Source of the DNA: Adineta steineri
Lineage: Eukaryota; Rotifera; Eurotatoria; Adinetida; Adinetidae
Length of the DNA: 64,000 bases
Direction: 5' to 3'
NCBI GenBank assembly: GCA_905250115.1
Contig: CAJNOI010000032.1
Coordinates: 310,001 to 374,000, forward strand
The notes below the pieces were generated by a model that saw only the letters and a list, made by a program, of their open reading frames with translations, had not been told where the DNA came from and ran no database searches. Below are positions 37,337-47,784 of this stretch, piece by piece (the first letter of the stretch is position 1; each line of letters begins with the position of its first letter). A program made the position numbers and the translations under genes.

Positions 37337-39826
37337 TTATAATACAAGTGCTTGTATACCATCAATATCAATAGATTTAATAACAAAAGAAAAATAATTT
37401 TGTTGACCAAGTTGAATATTCCAATCATCTAAGGATTGAATTAAATTGAACTAGAGAAATAAGAATTTTTAAAAAATGAATAGAAATAAAATAAGGTTTT
37501 TATTTACTAAATAACCATGTTTATTATAACGTCCACATCGATCGAGTCGTTGATGATAAGTAACATAATCAAGATCGGAATTAATACCAAGTGAACGTGG
37601 TAAATCATAATTAATTACGATATTAACATTATCTAAATCAATACCATGAGTTGTAGCAGATGTTTCAGCAGATAGAAGAAATATTCGATAGAAATTCGAA
37701 CGAAATTCTTCAATTAATGAAACACGTTGATGATTATCACATTTTGTAGTTAACATTCGAACACTACAAAAAAGAATATTTTCAATACTATATAAAATTT
37801 CCTCAACCTACTTATTTTTGTTATGAATCATAATTTTTTCATAAAGTCGTTCGGTTATATCATCAGTCGAACAGAAAATCATTATTTGTGTAGTGAGAAA
37901 TTGTTTTAAGATGATATTAACAATATCATTTTTTTTATTTTCATCTTGACACATAACATAATATTGTTCAATATTGCCTAATTGTTGTTTATCGGATTTT
38001 TGTTTAATTACTATTGAATTTGGTATAAGTTGATTTGTAAAATTCATTATTTGTTCGGATAATGTTGATGAATAGACGAGTATTTGACAATCATCCATTA
38101 ATGGTAAATTATGAAAAAGATGAAGTAAATTATGTCGATAATCTTCTCGAATAATCATTGTATCAATTTCATCAAGAATTAATATTTTAAGTTGAGAAAA
38201 ATCAATTACTGATTGTAATAAATCAAACATATCGATTGTTACAATAATAATTGGTGTAGTAAATGATTGTTGTATTGATAGAGAAGATGTTACATATGTT
38301 ATTTGGATATTTGGAAGATGTTTTGACATTTTTTCAATACCAGATCCAACGGTAAGAGCAAGTTCAATAGTAGGCACAATGATTAATGCTTGTGGCTGTG
38401 AGAGACCAGATTGAATGCAAGCCAGAGTATGTATAATATAAGAAATCTAAATGAAAATTAGATATATATTTTTTATTTTCGGAATATTTTAAAAGAGAAA
38501 TTATATGAAGACTAATTTTGAAAAGAAAGATACGAATAAAACTCAATTTATATACATCAAGATTTATTTAAATACTAACTACTATTCATCAACTATCTCG
38601 CTTCAAATAATTCAGATATATTATTCCAGCAACTTTCACATATTCTATTCATAACATTCTCAACTGTTGGAATACCTTTCAGTCAGAGTTTTACATATTT
38701 TGTAGTACAATCGCTTCAATACAAAAGCTGTACTTTTGAATATTGACCTGAACGCTTGCGTGTACTTTGTACAGGCAACGATTCAACTTAAAATTACAGT
38801 TTTGCTGCCGAAGCGAGCGTACTATAAAGAAAATTCATCAAAAGCTCGGGACAAAGACAAAATGTACTAGGTGTCCCGCATACCTGGTAATTTATCTAGG
38901 TGTTCGGATTCGACTTTTTTTTTACCATTTTTACCGGGAGTCCGTAAAGCATATTGGTCAGGGGAACCACAACTTAAAAAAATACAGGTAAATCGGAACA
39001 AAATGCTGAACAGTATGTAAAATATTTTCAAGAAATCGGGTGACGGTATGGCTGTGGATATGTACTATGAGAGAAGAATGACATATACACTCACACCGAC
39101 TCTAACACCCTGCTTGTTTTAAATCTTTGTCATTCCGAAGATTTTGTATGTTTTTATATGTCGGGAAGTCGTGACGAACATCTTCTCAGGGAAACCGTAA
39201 AAAAAAGTTAGTGCGTTATGTCTCTTTCCCAAAAGCTCGATATCTTATCAGAAACTCGAATGATTTTGACTATAGATACAGCTCACAGCAAGCTATAAAA
39301 TGAAAGTGTTTCAACTAGAGATGTAAACCGTTAAGGTAATTGGTGGCGGCTTGAAAATTTCGAATACAATCGGCGGCGGTGGTGGCTAGCCATGACCCAA
39401 ACCCAAATTCAAACCGTTTGGGAGTTTGGGTTTGGGTCTTCTTTTAATTGCCATCAATGTATCGAAAATATTGTCTTCTACAGATTAAAAAAGCACAAAT
39501 CCAAACTCAAACAGTTTGGGTTTGGGTTTGGGTTATGTCTAGCGGTGACTGCTCAGCTACACGGCTTACACCTTTAGTTTCAACATATGGCAATGTTCTA
39601 TTTGACCAGTACAATCTATTTTATAATTATTTACCGTTTTTCCAGTTCCAGTTTTAGATTGAACAATAATATTTCTTTGAAATTCTTCTGATAATGAATA
39701 AGGTAAAATAAGTGCTTGTGTATCTGATGGACCATTTTGAAAACCCATAGAATATAATCCTAGAATTAGACCTGAAGGTAAATTCAAGTCTTCAAAACAT
39801 ATTTTATCTCTTTTATTAATATTCAT
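37337..39826 (-). CDS. Divergent DDX19/Dbp5-like DEAD-box protein
   Basis: 398 residues in four exons (39635-39826, 37812-38446, 37508-37763, 37337-37450). The N-terminus (FEDLNLPSGLILGLYSMGF) and QSKTGTGKT match the DDX19/Dbp5 mRNA-export helicases. The spacing of VPTIELAL, VLDE-type box, IEQYYVMC and IMIFC follows that family. Catalytic motifs are altered. Motif II reads DEID instead of DEAD. Motif III reads SST instead of SAT. Motif V reads THGID. Motif VI reads QRLDRCGR where HRIGRTGR is expected. ATP binding may persist while hydrolysis or RNA unwinding is impaired. Intron 38447-39634 is expanded by two transposable elements. A fast-evolving paralogue is likelier than the housekeeping copy. 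Confidence 0.8.
38848..39230. mobile_element. MITE family copy 1 (intron of DDX19-like gene)
   Basis: 383 bp starting GGGACAAAGAC and ending GTCTCTTTCCC. It is flanked by the perfect 8-bp direct repeat AAAAGCTC at 38840-38847 and 39231-39238. A second copy lies inverted at 55846-56224 with roughly 85-90% identity by eye over its whole length. No open reading frame. Eight-base duplications suit hAT-type transposition. Confidence 0.85.
39316..39575. mobile_element. hAT-like MITE with perfect 8-bp duplication
   Basis: 260 bp. Ends are TAGAGATGTAAACCG and the inverted CGGCTTACACCTTTA (12 of 15 matching). It is flanked by GTTTCAAC at 39308-39315 and 39576-39583. Inside there is a further inverted pair, GCTAGCCATGACCCAAACCC and GGGTTTGGGTTATGTCTAGC. 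It lies in the same intron as the previous element. Confidence 0.8.
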
Positions 39827-39871
39827 TTTGATCTAAAAATATTTAAAAAAGGAAAGTCTTTTTTTTTTTAT

Positions 39872-40315
39872 TTAACTTGTTATACAAGAAACTTCATCAG
39901 CAATACGATTTGCATACATATCTGATAATTTCCATTTAATTAATTGAAAACATTCTTTTTGTTCTTTTAAAATAATATTTAAATCTTGATTTTTAAAATG
40001 ATTATGATTATTTTTAAGTGAAAGTATATTTAGAATTTGTTGAATTAATTTCGATAAATTTTCAATCGTTTGATGTATTTGATCATTTAATGAAAAAATT
40101 TCATTTTTATTATTTGATAATTGTAAAATTTTCTTATAAAGATTATTATCAATATTGGTTTTATTATCAAATCTTTTATAAATTTCTTCTAATCGTTCAT
40201 TTATTGTCATTGATGATTTTAATAAACGTATTTCATTTCGTTGTTGTTCAACAATTGTTTTTGCTGTTAATTTCTTTTTTTTTAATATATTTAATTTCTC
40301 TTCGAAATTTGACAT
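39872..40315 (-). CDS. Coiled-coil protein of unknown function, first in a possible operon
   Basis: Single-exon ORF of 147 residues (ATG at 40313-40315) that is Lys/Glu/Gln/Asn-rich. It has long heptad-like helices (residues about 1-60 and 75-115) and a conserved-looking end, IKWKLSDMYANRIADEVSC. No family recognised. Its stop is only 45 bases from the ATG of the DDX19-like gene on the same strand, and that spacer ends in a T-rich TTTTTAG acceptor seven bases before the ATG. Either the two are an operon resolved by spliced-leader trans-splicing, or a cis-splice from a GTTTCT donor near the end of this ORF fuses them. Confidence 0.6.
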   Translation of the reverse strand: MSNFEEKLNILKKKKLTAKTIVEQQRNEIRLLKSSMTINERLEEIYKRFDNKTNIDNNLYKKILQLSNNKNEIFSLNDQIHQTIENLSKLIQQILNILSLKNNHNHFKNQDLNIILKEQKECFQLIKWKLSDMYANRIADEVSCITS

Positions 40316-40493
40316 CTGAATTGAAAACTTATTTATTTTTTTTTATACATTAGATATAATTCAAGATTTTCTTTTTCTATACATTAAAAAAAACAATGGA
40401 ATTTAAACACGGAAAAAATATTCTTATTGAAACTACAAAAACATATGTTTACAAATTTAATTGACTAGATAAATAATAAACATAATTTGTCGT

Positions 40494-42636
40494 TTATCTT
40501 TCTACACATACACGTTGAAGGTATATTTTTGGTTGAGGATGGTCTCCTATTGCCATTTGTTCAGTTGCTTGTTTCATATTTAGAATTATTCTAGAATTAA
40601 TTGGAATTACCTCTTCATCTTCATCTTTAACATGAATAATTCGTTTCAATAGAAGACGCGGAGAATATGCTAAACATAGAATATATACAAAATGTTAGAT
40701 CTACATCTATATTTAATTTCGAGTCTGAATAGAACTATGTAGTACAGAATAATTAGAAGCTGATCTTTATAAACAGCAGTGAGATTCATGGGAAAATCGA
40801 CTCAATGTATAAACTGTCAATATGAATATGATAACGAATGAAGATGATTAGAGCCTAAAATTTAGGACAAAATTTGAGGGTCGATCGAAGTGAACCCAAG
40901 TTTTTTTAATCACGGTTTACGCTATCAGCGCAATTCGATGGAGTTGACTGAAATTCACGAAAAGTACAACTCGCCGATTAGATACTTTTCGTGAACTTCA
41001 GTCAATTCTATCAAAGTACTCTGATAGTGTAAACGGTGATTGAAAAACTTGGGTTCACAAAAAGTGGTAATCCCAATTTTAATCGAAAAGAAGAAACGTC
41101 GAAATATAAAAAGATCGAAAAGTAAAAATGTCGAAATAAAATTAGACAAATGTCGAATTGAAAAGAGTCGAAATTCAAAAATATCAAAGGGTAGAAATGT
41201 CGAATTTAAAAATAGTCGAAATATAAGAATGTCGAAGGGTAGAGGTGTGGATGTGAATGAGGGTGTGGGTAAGGGTGTGGCTAAATATAGATGAATATCT
41301 ATATTTACACCCACCCTCAAACGTCTTTCTTTATTTTTCCCATTAAGTTGTTTCGAACACCCAAAATCTTATCATTTTCATATTTCGATCTTTTTATACT
41401 TCGATATTTTAACTTTCAACCTTAGTTGGGAGAATCCAAAAAGTTGGGTTCACTTCTTTGGGCCAAATTTGAGTTTGGTCTAGAAATCCGAAAGAAGCTT
41501 ATGCTCAAGTGAAGTTCTCCTCGTATTTTAACATCCACATGAAAATATGTGGCGTAAAAATTGAAGATTTCAATATATCTTTTAAAACAACATACATAAT
41601 TCTGGATCTAGTTCGATTAGCTCTGAAGACGTTGATTTATTATTCACTTGTACAGATTTATTTTGCAAAAGTGATTGTCTATAGAAAATAGAAGTTAGAT
41701 AATTATTTATCATAATCAATCGGTTGTTAACTTACCTTCGAGTGGTAGTTCGGTGTCTATTGAGAGTTAAACTTGGAGTAGAAAAAAATCTACTTTGTCT
41801 ACGTGAATTTTTATTAATATTTTTCATATTTGTATTTATTGACGAAGATAATGGTGAAGTTTGTTTACTAGAAAATAAATCAATTAAGAAATATTTGATA
41901 GCAAAATAAGATTTCAGAAAGTTTCTTTTCGCACACTTTTCTAACCGAAAATTCTCTATTTAATATTATTTATCGAATATGTGACCGCCAATCTTTTATT
42001 TTTATTTTACTGTAAATGATAAATTATATATTTACCGATGTGGTCGACGAAGAATTGGTATCTTTCGAGATTTGCTATTAGTTATCCTAGTACTTTCTAT
42101 ATTTGAAGATAATGATGAATCATCTGTATCCTAGAAAAATAACATATTATGAATTATTTTCTATTTCATAAAATTCTTACAAATGATTTTAAATTTAATG
42201 ATCTTTTCTTTTTTCGATGTCGAGAATTTGAAGAAGAAGAAGATGATGATGATGATGAACTGGAAGAATGATGTCGTTTAGTATTTGAGCATGATCGACG
42301 ATGACGTTTCAACTTACAGCAACTATTAGTTACTGGAGGTACCATACAAATAACTTGTGGTGGTAATACTGTTGTACCAAATGTTGAAGTTAATAATGTT
42401 AAATGTTTCTGACAACAATTTCCATTTGATAATGCAGGTATAATCGAACAGATTAAACAACAATTCATTTTCAACGGTTTATTATTGTTTTCTATTGATA
42501 TTTTTTCGTGTTCTGATAACGGTGACGATTTAATACTTTCATTATCACTTATTGATGACAGATCTGTTTCAGAATGAGTGGAAATATCTTTATTTCTTCT
42601 GAACATATTAAACGATCGTAGATATTTGAAAGTCAT
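40494..42636 (-). CDS. Unknown Ser/Cys-rich basic protein
   Basis: 313 residues from exons 42181-42636, 42036-42130, 41736-41867, 41596-41678 and 40494-40669, all phases consistent. The N-terminal third has a Cys-rich segment (NCCLICSIIPALSNGNCC, later SCCKLKRHRRSC). This is followed by a run of 13 serines and a basic RHRKKKRS patch that could be a nuclear signal. The middle is Ser/Thr/Arg-rich with IPILRRPHR. The C-terminus contains SPRLLLKRIIHVKDEDEE and ends in CVER. No family recognised. The 0.9-kb intron 40670-41595 holds a foldback element. Confidence 0.6.
40887..41456. mobile_element. Foldback element with long hairpin in intron
   Basis: Arms 40890-40967 and 40982-41058 form a hairpin of nearly 80 bp with few mismatches (GTGAACCCAAGTTTTT against AAAACTTGGGTTCAC). 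The outer GAAGTGAACCCAA (40887) recurs inverted at 41444-41456. Between 41060 and 41440 lie irregular repeats of TCGAAA, a GTGTGGG-rich centre with its own hairpin near 41270-41320, and TTTCGA repeats on the far side. No ORF. Confidence 0.65.
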
Positions 42637-43335
42637 TTATGTTTTTAGCGGTTAATTCAATATTGATTTATAAAAATCTAAAAATTTAGTTCAAATAAAA
42701 TAAAAAATGAAAGATTTTACATATATTTACTTTACTCTTTCAGAGAATGGTCAATTTATTTGACCATTGAATCAATTTTAATCATTCCTCTATTCTTCTA
42801 ACACACAAATGCATTTCTAACATATAAGCTAAATGAAGGCACAAAGATATGGTTACATCCATTACAACTACACTAGATGTTGTTTTTTTCTTTGTATCTG
42901 TTATCTATAACAATTACTCATTGATACTCGTATCGTTATTTTAGTTTGTTTTAACACAAAATTTTTCGTTGATATTTCTTTTCTATTCTTTCCTATTTCT
43001 AAACACAGAATACAAACGATGATTAATGATAGCATTAATAGTACATAGATGTTACATGACCTTCAAATAAAACTTTATCTATCTATCTAGAACTACAATA
43101 ATAACTACGGTTGATATGTTGCATTATGAATAATGATTGTATTGTAACTAATAAAAATTATTTTAATAAATATTAATAAAATAAAATTCATTTTGAATGA
43201 GTCATAGATGTTTTTCTTCTTTTTTAGATTAGGAAGAAAGGTGGTGTTTGAAGGCAAGTGGGGTGTATAGGAGTGAGAAGTAGACGAAGAAAAACTAAGT
43301 AACATCAGACTCAAAAAAGAAATAGAACATCAAAC
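42637..43335. other. Divergent promoter region
   Basis: Separates head-to-head genes (unknown Ser/Cys-rich, minus; CNBP-like, plus). No coding signal. Presumably holds both promoters. Confidence 0.4.
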
Positions 43336-44427
43336 ATGAGTTCCCGAGGAAATTTATGTTATAAATGTAATCAAGTAAGGATGAATTAATTAAATTTTTA
43401 ATTATTTAATTGAATTTCGTTTTTTTTTATAGCCAGGTCATTTTGCACGAGAATGTCCAGATGGTGATGGTGGCGGTGGCGGTGGCGGTGGTGGTGGTAA
43501 GACAAGAAAAATATTTCTTTCTTTTTTTTTTAAATTTTCGTTTAAAATTTTCCTAGGCAGTCGTGGCGGATATCAAAGTCGAGGTTTGACATGGCTAAAG
43601 TTTTGGCATTCCAATCATTGAATTTACTTTTATAGGTTCGTACGGCGGCGGTGGTGGTTCATATGGTGGAAATCGAGGTGGTTCATATGGTCAGTTATTG
43701 TTTATAGTAGATAAACAAATTTTTGATATATATATTATTTTGAAAGCTAAGAAAGAAAACTTTAGAGTTCTTCATACTGAAAAAAAAAATTAAAGCAAAA
43801 ATTATATTTAATAATTAATTTTTTTCCTTTAATATTATAGGCGGACACCGTGGAGGTGGTGGTTATGGCGGCGGTGGTGATCGCGGCGGCGGTTCATATG
43901 ATAGATCAGGTGGTCGCTGGTAAAAATTAAATAACTTTTATTTTGTTTTTTAATATTATTTTTGTTTATGTTAGTTTCCGTTGTAATCAAACCGGCCATT
44001 TTGCTCGTGATTGTCCATCGGATAGTAATCAACCTGTCTGCTATAATTGCAATCAACCAGGTTTATATTTAATAATTATTGAATTATATTTTTTACAAAG
44101 ATAAATCTTTTTTTTATAGGTCATATAAGTCGTGATTGTCATGAACCACGCGCAAATAACTATGGCGGTGGTGGTAGTGGTGGTGGCTTCCGTAGTAATC
44201 GAGGTGAGTTTCTATTGTATATGAATATTTTTTAATTGAATTTACAATTCGTTTTAGGCGGTGGCGGTGGCGGTGGCGGTGGCGGCGGTGGTGGCGGAGG
44301 TAATTGTTACCGATGTCAAAAACCAGGTCATTTCGCACGTGATTGCACTGAGCCTGATACACGTGGTGGACAAGGCGGTGGCAGTTCCGGAAATCAACAA
44401 GGTGGCGATGATGATGACGGACATTAG
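43336..44427 (+). CDS. CNBP-like zinc-knuckle, Gly/Arg-rich nucleic-acid-binding protein
   Basis: 200 residues in eight small exons (43336-43374, 43433-43496, 43557-43583, 43636-43689, 43841-43919, 43975-44060, 44120-44203, 44258-44427). Four CCHC knuckles are complete: CYKCNQPGHFAREC, CFRCNQTGHFARDC, CYNCNQPGHISRDC and CYRCQKPGHFARDC. The first three are each assembled across an intron. They are separated by Gly runs and RGG-like segments (SRGG, GHRGGGG, DRGGGSY). The protein ends with an acidic GGDDDDGH. The layout resembles CNBP/Gis2 and Gly-rich cold-shock zinc-knuckle proteins that bind single-stranded RNA or DNA. CNBP itself usually has seven knuckles, so orthology is not claimed. Confidence 0.85.
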
Positions 44428-45811
44428 ATGGAGAATGTGAACTAAAATAACTTTACTTAATAATCTATAAAACATCATATAGAAAAAATTTGTATAAGAC
44501 TCATTTTTTCCTGTTCTTATACTTATTTGTTTTATTCACTTTTGTCGTATTATTCGTTTGTTTTATTTATATATCTTAACTAAGCAGCAGAATTCTTTTT
44601 TTTTCTACGTAGAAAGATCTAACAAAAGAAAACAAAAAAAACGTATTTTATTAACAAACATTAATTTTCACTTTTAAAATACGGGGTAGTTTGTTCGTAT
44701 GTGTGTCTTTATTATCTTTGTTTTCTTTATTTATATGTATTACGTATGTTGTGTTTATAGTTCGTTGTTGTTTTTCTGATGCGACTATGGATGTTCTTGT
44801 ATGTACTACTTAGACGGTGGAAAATACGAGTAAATTTGGAAGCGTGTCGGTGGAACTCCGACAAAAAATTCATTTGTCTATTGATGCAAAACTACAACAG
44901 ATATTATTCTATATAAAAACTTTATTATACGGAAGGATAATGAGTAGAAAACTAGTTAAAAATGATTTTAATGAGATTTTTTTCTTGAAATGAAGTGTTC
45001 TATAATAGTATTATTCAAGAATAATAATTGAAGAAAAAGACAAGTTAGTCATGTTTAATTTGAACTATTTCTGACTAACCCTAGAATGGTAAGTAATTTA
45101 TATTACAAGAAACAGCTATTTTTATAATTTCAAAAGTTCATTTATCAGTCTTGTCAATAAATATATTTTCATCTATAGTCAAAATAAAATTTATCACTAA
45201 ACTGAGACTAATACTCATCCAAATCAATTAATACAAGTTTTTGATAATTCAGACTCTGATCGAAAGTACATAAGGGAAAGACTACCCTGCAAAATGACGG
45301 ATAAAGATATCATTATTGCACAATGAGTATCGACTTGTCTTCTTCGAGAAATATACGAATGTTAGACAATACTGTCTCGCAGCTGGTTGTTCACAATGAG
45401 TTAAACTTTATTATCTTGAATAATAGCTAATGACTTTTGGCTATGAATCAGCACATATATAAATACAACAAAAACTCGCCTGATAGAGAGTACTGAGTAT
45501 GTGCTCATACTGTCATAAACAACAATTATTTGTCTGATGACAAAATTGATCAAATAAAGCAGTATGTAACAAAGTGATTTAACATCTATTGCAAAAACCA
45601 ATGACAATTGCCATATTTTCAGCAGTTTATAAACTATGTAAGTTTTTCATACTATGAGTTTTAACAAGTTATAGAAATTTATTTATAGCAGTAGGCGAAT
45701 TTATTTTGTTCGTGAATATTAATTATTCCATATGAAAAAATAAGAAGAAGAATTCTTGTATATGTTTATTTATTTATTATTTTTTTAACTTATACAGCGG
45801 AAAAAGTTCTT
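44428..45811. other. Intergenic, AT-rich
   Basis: 3' side of the CNBP-like gene and of the minus-strand peptide gene. No exon, RNA gene or repeat family recognised. Confidence 0.4.
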
Positions 45812-46156
45812 TTAACGATCTTCATTTGATTCGGATGAAGTTGCATCGCTATCTTGATATTTTCGATTATAAATACTTTTAAGTATTTTCATACGAAGTA
45901 TTGTTTGTGGAGATAATTGTAATTGTTGATCATTGTTTCCCTCATCACTGTTGATATCATCATGAATATCTCTTGTGAACCAAGCATATTTATAACCACT
46001 ATCAGTAGATCGTTGATTACTTGATACAGATGATGCTCGACGTTGAGAAGTTGATACTCGACGTTGAGAAGGTGCTTGAGTAGCAGCACATATGATATTT
46101 AATAACAATACGATAGAAAATAATTGGATAATATGTTTAATTTTGAAAGTCATCAT
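45812..46156 (-). CDS. Secreted peptide precursor A (YxWFTRDIH family)
   Basis: Intronless ORF of 114 residues. A signal peptide (IIQLFSIVLLLNIICA) is followed by a Ser/Arg-rich stretch with two RR sites (SQRRVS, SQRRAS). Then comes a conserved block, QRSTDSGYKYAWFTRDIH, leading into DDIN and an acidic tail. The same block occurs in the neighbouring ORF at 47190-47468, where it starts at an equivalent QRS. The conservation of that block against divergent flanks suggests it is the mature, functional peptide. Family unknown to me; a neuropeptide-like or secreted effector role is only a guess. Confidence 0.7.
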   Translation of the reverse strand: MMTFKIKHIIQLFSIVLLLNIICAATQAPSQRRVSTSQRRASSVSSNQRSTDSGYKYAWFTRDIHDDINSDEGNNDQQLQLSPQTILRMKILKSIYNRKYQDSDATSSESNEDR

Positions 46157-47189
46157 TTTGGTAATAGACGAGGAAATATTTAGCTTGTTAAAGTTGAATC
46201 CACAATACGTGAGTGAATAAAAAATAGAGAAATGTATCGTATTTTATTACTCAGAATATGTTTTTATCATGGAAAAACTAATCAGAATAAATAGCACGTA
46301 CAGAACAAATACTTGATTTTTCTCTCTTTATTGAAACTGACGTGTCAGTTATTTGCTTTAATATAGAATTATCATGAATTTCATACAGAGACGTACCTGA
46401 TCAAATGACAAACAGTAAATATAGATATATCAATAATATACAAAATATAATTTTCAGAAAAAAAAATCATTTTTAAATAAAATCTATCAATATAATTATA
46501 TTTAAATATCATGTATTTATTCGATCACGATGTCATACAATTTACAATTCAAGTTTGATCATATAGATAAGAAAATACCTTATCTTTTGCATTAATAATC
46601 GAGAAGATCATTTACGCCTTTTCAATTCAATATTTAGCAAAAAAGCAAATAATATTCTTTTTTTCTCTCTCTCTCTAGTATTAAATAATAGACGAAGAAG
46701 AAGAATCTTCCAGTAGATGAATCACGAAATTATTTTAATTAATAAAATAATGTACGTCATGAAATCATCAACATGAATGTTTACTGTAATATAAATCTCG
46801 AGACAAACTCATTTTTCAAAGAATGCATTTGACATTTCACAAATTAATATTCTAATTGGCATACCATGCATTACTGATGTCAAGTACTAGATCTGAATTA
46901 AACAAGTTCTGATTAAAAAATGCTTTTACTTCAATTTCAGATAAGATAAATTATTAAACAACAAAAAATCTATTGACTCTTTTCTCTTTCATTTGAATAA
47001 CGTTTTTTTATTTGTTCTTGTTATTTAATATGAAACAATATCTATTTTGAAATGTAGACAAGTAATACTAGAAGAAGTTTAAGTATAGATGATTTTTTTT
47101 CAAACAAAAAAAAAACAAATTATTAATAAAATTTTAAAATGAATAAGAATTGTTTGGCGAGATTATTTATTAAGAGAAAATATTAATTT
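46157..47189. other. Spacer between paralogous peptide genes
   Basis: AT-rich, no coding signal. Confidence 0.4.
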
Positions 47190-47468
47190 TTATTCATAGA
47201 TAGAATTTTTAACATTTGGATACTTTTGATGTTTGATATTGTTGGAGATTTTTGGATGAAATAAATCATTTTCATTTGCTTTCATTTCTTCATCATTGAT
47301 TCTTTGATGAATATCTCGTGTAAACCAAACATATTCGTTATCATTTTCAGCTGAACGTTGTTTTAACAATTGATAAAGTCGTCGATTGTCATTTGATGTT
47401 GTAGAAAAGCCAAATATAATATTTACTAATAATGTAAATATTAATAATCGTACAATATTGCAAATCAT
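47190..47468 (-). CDS. Secreted peptide precursor B (YxWFTRDIH family)
   Basis: Intronless ORF of 92 residues: a signal peptide (VRLLIFTLLVNIIFG), a short propeptide containing NRRLYQLLK, and then the block QRSAENDNEYVWFTRDIH followed by QRINDEE. Within the 18-residue block 11 positions are identical to peptide A and several others are conservative, while the C-terminal tails differ. Same strand and same single-exon structure as peptide A, 1 kb apart, so a tandem duplication is likely. The cathepsin L-like gene follows 316 bases upstream on the same strand. Confidence 0.7.
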   Translation of the reverse strand: MICNIVRLLIFTLLVNIIFGFSTTSNDNRRLYQLLKQRSAENDNEYVWFTRDIHQRINDEEMKANENDLFHPKISNNIKHQKYPNVKNSIYE

Positions 47469-47784
47469 TGATGAAAAGATTATTTTGATAAAATGTTGAA
47501 GAGAATGAGAGAGACTAATTTGTCTACGTGAATGTTTGACTCTTAAGAATTGTTTATAGAAGTGGCATTTTACTCGAAACAGTCTATGTTTTTATATATA
47601 TTAGCAGATAGGAAAAATTATGCATTTGACAAGCAACGAAGATGCCATATTAACATGTCAGTCATTCTATTTAAGGAAGAAGAAAAAAGAGAATCTTTTA
47701 TTTATTATATTAAAAGTAAAGAAGATTCTTTAGTGCTACAAGAGCCAATGAAAGCAATAGAAAAAAATTTAGGAAAACACAAAA

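Noticed and set aside
44114-44478. His/Arg-rich minus-strand ORFs
   Set aside because: Antisense of the Gly/zinc-knuckle codons of the CNBP-like gene.
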